Of a DNA stretch of 64,000 nucleotides, positions 27,832-36,100 are shown piece after piece. Made by a program: the position numbers and the translations under genes. Every line of letters begins with the position of its first letter. Within the stretch, counting starts at the first letter, position 1. The notes beneath the pieces were generated by a model. The model saw only the letters and a list, made by a program, of their open reading frames with translations. It searched no databases and was not told the DNA's origin. The stretch is from NCBI RefSeq assembly GCF_001468085.1, contig NZ_LNZB01000015.1:275689-339688 (forward strand), written 5' to 3'. The DNA is from Legionella waltersii. GTDB lineage: Bacteria; Pseudomonadota; Gammaproteobacteria; Legionellales; Legionellaceae.

Positions 27832-28197
27832 TTAGTGATTGAAATGAATTAATGCTGAAAGATAAGCGGCTAATGAAAGACCGACTGTGATGATTGTACC
27901 AATCATCCAGCGTCTTGATGCCAACAACTCACCCCTGTTTTCACGCAGTTGTTCATTGTAGGATTTCATTCGCTCATCGAACTCGCGACGCTGTTCAACA
28001 AGTTTTTTATCTTGCTCAACAAACACTTGTCTGACGGCTTCACTTAACATGTTATCCACCTCATCAATACTATAAATGTTGTGAATTTCTATCTGAGTCA
28101 GTGTGGAAAAAAATCCCTCTGATGACTCTTTAGAAAACCCACTCTCTTTAAGAATCTTAGCATATTTTAAGGTATCTGTCTGAATACGCACGACCAT
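27832..28197 (-). CDS. Coiled-coil protein with a C-terminal membrane anchor (DUF1640-like)
   Basis: 121 residues: a helical N-terminal part, a long charged coiled coil (about residues 55-95, FVEQDKKLVEQRREFDERMK) and one C-terminal transmembrane helix (WMIGTIITVGLSLAAYLSAL). This is the layout of DUF1640/CCDC90-type proteins, common on plasmids and islands. It should be anchored in the inner membrane with the coil in the cytoplasm. First gene of the minus-strand block. Confidence 0.65.
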   Translation of the reverse strand: MVVRIQTDTLKYAKILKESGFSKESSEGFFSTLTQIEIHNIYSIDEVDNMLSEAVRQVFVEQDKKLVEQRREFDERMKSYNEQLRENRGELLASRRWMIGTIITVGLSLAAYLSALIHFNH

Positions 28198-28627
28198 TTC
28201 TCCTGTAAAAAGCCAGAGAAATAATCAGCAAACGCTGAGTTCTTCTCCAGCGTAAGCCTACGTCATTCACCTTTTTCTAAACATGGTTGAATAACCCAAA
28301 TTGTTAAAGAATACATTCTCAAAATGGGTTTGTCTGATAGGTATCAGACAATGAATTCAAACGGGTTCAAAACAAGATTAATTGCTTTAATGAAATAAAA
28401 ATAAAGGAGTACACCTCTATTGTTTTAATAGGATTCAATATTTGTGTATTGAATTAAGGTATATCAGGTTCCCGACTAAACGCTCAGCTACAGTGATTGG
28501 GGAATTAGGGTAGCAAGTCACAAGACCGAAGAGTTCGGTTTCACCAGAATTACACTGGTTCATCAGTTGTGTTTTCTGTTTCTTATTCTACTAAACTCAA
28601 TTAATAAATTCTATAAAAAATGGTGAA
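28198..28627. other. Dyad-rich non-coding region, candidate oriT or control region
   Basis: No convincing gene in 430 bp. Perfect inverted repeats: TGTCTGATA/TATCAGACA with 2-bp centre (28331-28350), ATTCAATA/TATTGAAT with 6-bp loop (28433-28454), ACCGAA/TTCGGT with 3-bp loop (28525-28539), and ACCAG/CTGGT (28543-28559). It separates the ssb block from the integrase. A transfer origin or a control region is plausible but no nick-site consensus is recognised. Confidence 0.45.
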
Positions 28628-29527
28628 TTAACCACAATAAATCTTGGTTATCGACATTCTGGAGTGACCTAATTCTCTGGAAATGATCTGCCTGGCACGT
28701 ATGTCCCAGTCTTGTTCTTTTGGTGACAACTCTTTAAAAAGTTTTCCTCCTGCAATGGGTGGCAAAAGCCCTTGTTTGTTTTCATCAAACCAGCAGGTCA
28801 GTTCGTGATAACGACGCTGTGCATAAGCATGTCGAAGCCCATGTAAATTAGAGAGACCTAATTGAGCTGTAATCGTTTTATAATGTCCCACCTGTTCTTT
28901 ATAGGACTTCTCAGGTGGTATCAACGATTGTCCAGGACCGACGAGCTGGCTGACTCGATTAAGCCATTGTCGTTGTTCTTCAGTCCTTATTTTAATAATC
29001 CGGCCTATACCACCTTTGGTCCAGCTGGGCTGGATATTAAGATGGTTTCCTTCATAAGCCTCACTCAAGGTAAATTTAAGTGATTCTTCACGCCTAAATC
29101 CAAATAATGCCTGGCCTTCAAGTGACAAGCGTATGTGAGCATCGCGGCACTGTGAAAAATCAATATCAGTAATGGCTTTATTGACTGAGGGGATGTAAGA
29201 GCGACTTTCAATTTGATAAGCAATATTTTCTGATTTGATCAACTCTGGAGTGCCTAGTTGTATTGCCATTTTACGCAGTTTGGCCATGTAATTTTTAATG
29301 GTAGCTGGATTTTTCCCCTGGCTTTTCCAATGTTCTATTAAGGCATGGACATGCCGTTCTTTAATTCCCTTGATATGTCCTACTTTAAAGCCCAGCTCAT
29401 GTAAATCCTTAATACAACGTACCAGCATGACACGCGTATCTGCTCGAGTATTGAAGGATGAGATCCTCATCTGTTTCACCAGATGATGAATGGAGTAAGT
29501 AGCACTTCTCAATTTTGTTTTACTCAT
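28628..29527 (-). CDS. Integrase of an integrative element (tyrosine recombinase)
   Basis: About 299 residues from ATG 29527; an upstream extension to 29572 would run into the IS end. It has an N-terminal SAM-like domain and a catalytic domain with R in LFGFRREESLKF, HGLRHAYAQ (HxxR), then LGHSRMSITKIYCG containing the second His and nucleophile Tyr. All five catalytic positions are present. The style is that of integrase-domain proteins of conjugative elements. It lies at the end of the ssb block, divided from it by a dyad-rich non-coding stretch. Confidence 0.82.
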   Translation of the reverse strand: MSKTKLRSATYSIHHLVKQMRISSFNTRADTRVMLVRCIKDLHELGFKVGHIKGIKERHVHALIEHWKSQGKNPATIKNYMAKLRKMAIQLGTPELIKSENIAYQIESRSYIPSVNKAITDIDFSQCRDAHIRLSLEGQALFGFRREESLKFTLSEAYEGNHLNIQPSWTKGGIGRIIKIRTEEQRQWLNRVSQLVGPGQSLIPPEKSYKEQVGHYKTITAQLGLSNLHGLRHAYAQRRYHELTCWFDENKQGLLPPIAGGKLFKELSPKEQDWDIRARQIISRELGHSRMSITKIYCG

Positions 29528-29545
29528 GGATCGTGTTCCAATATA

Positions 29546-29860
29546 ATGCCCCCCAAAATTTAGACCACACAAAGAGTAAAATTTGAGAGATAATAGCCTC
29601 TGACAGGAGGTTGTTATATGAGTAAATATAAGAAGTGGTCATCGTCTGCAAAATTTGAGATAGCCTTACAAGCGATTAAAGGCGAGTTGACCTTAAATGA
29701 GTTATGTAAAAAATATGAAGTATCTCCTGCTCAAGTCCATTCATGGAAAAAGCAGTTAATAGAGCACGGGGCTGATTTATTCAATAAATCGGACAAAGCC
29801 GCTAAAAAGGCAACAGAACATGAACAAGCGCAGCGAGTGCTCTATGAAAAAATCGGGGAA
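29546..29860 (+). mobile_element. Truncated IS3-family element with orfA fragment
   Basis: A terminal-repeat-like start (TGCCCCCCAAAATTTAGACC) precedes orfA at 29618. The protein (KKWSSSAKFEIALQAIKGEL, VSPAQVHSWKKQ) is an IS3-type HTH transposase subunit. It is cut after LYEKIGE, where the usual QLTVERDFLKK is missing, and orfB is absent. The sequence then switches to an unrelated IS fragment. Confidence 0.8.
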
Positions 29861-29899
29861 AAGTCTCCAAGGCATGGGGTTAGGAAACAAAGCCCGGTA

Positions 29900-30081
29900 C
29901 AATGAGTAATTTTCAATGCGGATACAATTTTTCGTTGGGAATAACCCTGTTCTGTCAGAAGAATAATATCAGCACGCTGCTTATGTACCTGCGTTGATGT
30001 ATGCGCTTTACTTATTTCTACAAGCAGGGCTCTTTGCTTGTCTGATAATTTGATATTTCGTTTTCGAGTCCAGAGCACCAC
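29900..30081 (-). mobile_element. IS630-type transposase N-terminal fragment
   Basis: On the minus strand, LSDKQRALLVEISKAHTSTQ, then VHKQRADIILLTEQGYSQRK and IVSALKI, is the N-terminal helix-turn-helix of an IS630-family transposase. The frame then leaves homology and the catalytic DDE part is absent. It abuts the IS3 orfA fragment, so one element inserted next to or into the other before both decayed. Confidence 0.65.
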
Positions 30082-30158
30082 AAATCCAATTTGATCCTGT
30101 TATAAGAGATCTTGATCTGATTATATCCAGGATGAGGTTCTAGGTGTTTTATCATCAC

Positions 30159-33100
30159 CTAAAGAAAACTTAATATTTTTTCTCTAAAATATTGTAGTAA
30201 TAATTCCGCTTCAGCTTCCGTTGATAAGGACTGGTCATAAACCAATCCCATCATGTGATTAAGATGGCTACTACGAACTAATAAATTAAACTGTTCAGGA
30301 CGATTATAATTCCAGAGCCCCACCTTATTGCCGCTGAGCTTAATTAAGCTCTCAATTAAGTAATCGGCACAAGAAAGTAAACCGCGTGAAGGCTCTAGAT
30401 TGTATTGATTAAAAATAAATTGTGGTTGTATATATTCAGAATGTGCCGCATCTTCACTACGTAAAGGATGTGGAAAACGTTCAATTAATTGAAGCACTTG
30501 CATCTGAGTATTTTTAAGCGCTTGAGTTGAGTTGCTATTCGATTTGGCTTCAAAAAGAAAAGGAACACTATCCGCATAATATCCAATCATTTCCGGGTCA
30601 TTTAAGCGACCACGATTTGATTTCACCATGCTAATATAAATCTTATTGTGCTTATTTACCGCCGCCAAAGTAAGACAAAAGAGATGGAAATAAAAAATAT
30701 AAAGCGAAATACTATGCCGTCGACAAAATGCATGGACCCTTTCTGAATCTTCATGTGGTAACAGTTGATAAACTACCCCGCCAACATAATTTATTGTTTG
30801 GGGTGGCTTATTGAAATACCGTGTTTCCAACTGCTGGTTAATTTCACTATAGTAGCGATGATATTCTGCTTTATTAATCTCATATCGCATCGCTTCTTGA
30901 TGATGATCATGCAGATAATTATTTTTTTGTATATAGAGCTCCGAGCTGGTTTTTTTCTCAAGATATACATCTTCTAACTTCTTAAAAAATAATTCTGCAC
31001 CAACACCATCCGCAATGAGATGATGAAAACGAATTAATAAAATTGATTTCTCATGATCCTCGCAATGAACTAGATAACATCGAAATAAAGGAGCCTGCGT
31101 TATGTCAATTGGATCGACTAATAAGCCTCCTACGGTTTCATAAAGATGCTTATCATTGATAACGCGCACTTCTGTGCTCACATTAGGATTAAAATTCCAT
31201 TTAAGTGCTCCATTTTCCTCAATAAAAAAGACTTGTAGTGCAGGCGTATCACTAATCACTTTATTGATTGCTTGATTAAGGCGCTCAATGTCCAAAACTC
31301 CACTCACCTCTTTGAACACTGGGACATAATATGGAGCCCCATCAGGATGTCCTTTAAATAAGGGCCATAAATTGCTCTGCATCACTGAGGCATCGTATAA
31401 AGCTAAGGGCTTCTCCTTAACAAAATGAGTATTATTTTGTTCCTGGATTTTTAAAGTATCCACCCAGGCATCTAATAAAGAATGAGCTAATGGCTCATCT
31501 ATTCTATCGCGTCGATATTTCAAACTTAGCTCTAAACTTTGTGCTTTTAACAGAACCTTAAACGATAATAAGCGCGGCTCATCGCCCCATAAATAATTTT
31601 GTATATTGCCACTTTTTAATGCTTTAATTTGTAATTGAGTATTAATGTTTAAGTCACTATTCCTTTGAAAATCAAATGATATCATCGGTGCAGCCAGGCC
31701 TAGTTCCTTGAATACAGGAATATGGAAATATTGTTTTTCATGTAAGGAAAATATTTGCTGCTGTAATTGCTGCGCGAGACTAAAGATATACGCATCATGG
31801 GCACCCACTAACAGAACATCATTCGACGTATCTCCAAAAACTGTAGCAAAGTCGCTATTTTCTCTACCAGAGAAAAAGACGATAATTCCTTGCTTCTCCT
31901 GTTTAAACTTATCGAACAACATAGTAAATAGGTTTGCTAAAATATAGTTACTCAATGAGAGTTTGTTCTGTTCAATTAATTCCAAAGATGAATTCAAGTC
32001 TTTAAGGGTAATATTTGCACGAATCACTCCAGCTTCTTGCGGAAGTTGAGTTTCCATTGCCAAAGGTACGCCTATAGAAATTCCTTGTAATTGCTGCGAC
32101 CAAAAAGTTTCAATCTCGCCATCAAAACGATTTAGAACCTGATCCCATTGCCAACTGACATAATCACTGTAGTTAATTATCTCATCCTCAAATTGTTCAT
32201 TTTCATAATGCGCGATTACTTCTTTTATAAAGGATGTTGCCGTATAGCCATCACAAATTAAATGATGGAAAACAAGCAGCCAGCGATAATGATCCTGTCC
32301 ATCTTGGATTAAACAGGTTCTGAGCAAAGGTGCTTTACTCAGATTAAAAGGCATATTAAAAAAGTCAGTAACCTGCTGCTCATCATATTTATCAAATAAT
32401 TCCAGAGTGAGAGAACATTCATTATGCACATGCTGATTGACCTGATGTACAATTTCATGGAAGCTGCAACGTAAAATATCATGGCGCATCAATACAAAGG
32501 ACAAGGCTTGCTGTAATTTATCTATGGATAGTTTACCTGTAATTGCAAGCTCCATGGGAATCTGGTAAGCTAGACTTTGAGGCGAATTTTGGATAAAATT
32601 CCAAATTTCCTGCTGTTGTAACGATAAAGGAAACGTACGTCTGCTTTGATAAACAGGAGTCTGTGCTACGCCTTTATCCGGCTCACTATTTCTAGATTGC
32701 TCATTCAGTTTTAGTGCCAACTCTTGTGCAGAAGCATGGTTAAACACATCTGGTGCTGAAATACGAGTATTGGGATATTTATGGTTAATTTTATAGATAA
32801 GTTGTGTCGCCATAATCGAATCCATACCAAACTCAAACCAATTATCCGTAATAGAGAGCTCTCCTGAAGAAAGCTTTAGAACCTCTTCGACAATCTGCAG
32901 AATTTTTTCTGCAGTACATGACTTATTATCCAAAGCATTCGCAGAATAATCAGGAAAGGAAGCTATGGGGGTAACAATCAATGAAGTTATTTTTGAAAAA
33001 TTATTCACAATTAAATTAGGTTCATTAATTTGTTGTTGAAAAATCAGTTGTAGTTCTGATCTTAACAACGGTGTAATCCCCTTTTCAGCTAAATAAGCAG

Positions 33101-36100
33101 TTAATTGTTGTTCATTACGTTTAAATAAACCGGTGTTTTTAACCGGACCTAAAATTAATGATTGAGCAGGTAGACTTTTTTGATGACGATAGCTACTCAA
33201 CGTATGTAAAAATGCATTCGCTGTAGCATATGCCGCTTGTCCTTGATTACCTAATACCGCACAGAGAGAAGAGATGGTAATAAACGCATACAGTGGATGG
33301 TTCAGGGTTGCCTGATGCAAATTCCAAGCCCCAATAGCTTTGGCGCCTAGTATCTCTTGTATATCCTCTTTTGTAGTTTCCTTCCAAGGCTTGTCATGAG
33401 CAAGCCCTGCTGCATGAACAATCATGCCTATGGGAGGGAACTCCTCAAGTGTTTCTAGCAATTGCAATAGAGCGGCATAATCTGCGATATTACATGAGTA
33501 GTACTTAATTTTAGTTCCTTTAATTTGTTGTTGTGCTATTTCGTCATTCCAGGTAGGTTCTTGTTCTTTGCGTCCAATCGCAATAATATATCGGGCTCCT
33601 AATGCGGATAATGATTCAATCAATGCTTGTCCCACATCCCCACCTGCCCCGGTAACCAGGCATGAATAGTCGGCACTAATTGGCCGTTCACCATCAATAT
33701 GCTCGGCCTCAATCGGATTAATATCCTGGCGATAAAATACTTCTTGCTCTTTACGTAAAACCCAATAACGTTCATCCTTACTGCCAATAAACTGCATTGG
33801 ATTATTATCTACATCACTTAAGTTGAATTCTAAATAATGCACAGGCCATAGTGGGTATTCTTGTTTTACTGATTTCAGTAAGGCTAATAGAGAAGGAGCA
33901 ACTAAAGAATCCTTCTCGGCAAGCAATAGAACTGGTTTATCCGGGTAATAGTGCATTAGGTATTGGACAAAATGGGTAAACGAAGTCGTCTCAGAGATAA
34001 TCTGTTCGGGCCTAGACTGGCAAAAATAAACAACCCAACCTGCTTTTTGTAAGAAATTCTGATGAGAACGATCTACTACTTTTTCCGCAGAGAGAACGTT
34101 TATGGACTTACACAAAAATAGAGCGTTAGGCTCAACCATGGTCGTACCACTCAAAAGTACATGCTCATCTTTTAAGCTGATCAACGGCAAATGGGGTTCT
34201 ACTTGCAGCCATTGCTCACGATATAAATAAGTCTTCCACACCTCAGTGTTTTGAGGACTATGATTTTCGGTTTTGGGAAGCCAATATTCTTTACCACCAA
34301 AGGGGTATTTAAGTAACTCTTCGTGCACAAAAGATGCATGTTTATCCAGCTGCCGCCATTTGATATCCACCCCTCTTAAATAGAGGGTGCCTAATGTTTC
34401 CATAATTCCAGGCCAGGGATTTTCAGGTTCACTCACCGAAGGTAAAATGAGAAAATCATGAACCATTTGTGCTTGAGCAACTAAAATGGGTTTGGGCCCT
34501 ATTTCTTGGCATAACTCTACTCCATGAGCTACCAAAGTATGAATTCCCTGTAAAAACTCCACGGTTTGCAACATGTGCGAGCACCAATATTCCGTGGAGA
34601 CTTGCCCATCTTTTAACAGTTCCCCAGTCACATTAGAAACAACAGCCATTTTTGCTGGATGATAGGTAACTTCAGTAGCAAGTTTGGCAAATTCATCAAC
34701 GATTGGTTTCATTAGTGGTGAATGAAATGCATGGGAAGTTGCCACTTTTTTACAACGAATTTCATGTTCGTTACAATAATTTTGACAGGCTAAAATTGCG
34801 GCATCTGTTCCTGAAACTACCGTTTGTTCCGGGCCATTTTTTAAAGAAATGACCAAATCGTCAAAACGAGAAATTAGCTGCTCTACTTCAGGTGCTGAAG
34901 CATTAATTGCCAGCATTCCCCCAGAAACAGGTAAGGAGGAAATTAATAACGCACGTTTACATACCAAATATAAGGCATCATGAAGAGATAATATCCCTGC
35001 AATACAGGCGGCAACATATTCTCCCAAACTATGTCCCAACAGCAAGTTAGGTTTTAACCCTAAATGTAAGTACCATTGCGCCAAGCTATATTCATAGACA
35101 AACAAGGTGGGTTGAGCATATAAGGTATTATTGATATCCACATCTCCAGGGGTATTTAATAACATGGCCCGTAAATTATAAGGAAGCCAATTTTGAGCAA
35201 TAGTGCAACACTGTTCCAAAACCGCAGCAAACTCTGGAATAGTCTGGTATAAAGACGTTGCTACATTCGGCAACAGGCAACCTTGCCCAGTAAATAGCCA
35301 GGCCAACTGATTACTTTTCGCAATGCTCCCTTCATGCCATTGCTCTTGCTGCAAAGCAGACAACCAACTAGACTCATCTTTGGCACTAATAAAGGCCCGA
35401 TAAGGAAAATGGGTTCGTTGAGTCAAGGATTGATGACAGAGAGAAGGAAAATGAATTGTAGAATTCTGTTCACCGTAAATACGATAATTTTGTAGATATT
35501 GTTGCAAAATTATCGGATCTTTGGCACTAACAACCCATAAATGTTCGGGTCGGTTAATCTGCTCTTTTTTAGGTTCCATCATTGGTGTGTTGCCTAAAAT
35601 GATATGTGCATTGGTGCCGCTAAAACCAAAAGCACTAATTCCTGCGTAACGCTCCTCATGTTCCCATGGCATACAATGTATTGGAATCGACATGGCATCG
35701 TGTAGATGTAATTTAGGATTCAACTGGTGCAGATTTAAATGCGCAGGGATTTGTCCATATTTAATTGTTAATACCGTTTTAATGAAACCTGCCACGCCCG
35801 CAGCGGCCTCAAGATGGCCAATACGTGTTTTTACCGAGCTAACATACAAAGGATTTGTACGTTCTTGAGCATAACTGCGGCGAATCCCCTCCCATTCGAT
35901 CGGATCCCCTAATTCAGTTCCAGTACCATGTGCTTCGACATGAGTGATTTGCTCAGGCTCTAAGTGAGCCAAATTTAATGCAGTATTAATCACATCCACT
36001 TGCGCTGCCAAATTAGGGGCAGTCAAACCGTTACTCGCACCATCCTGGTTCACGGCACTACCATAAATCACTGCATGAATGCGGTTTCCATCGCGCAAAG

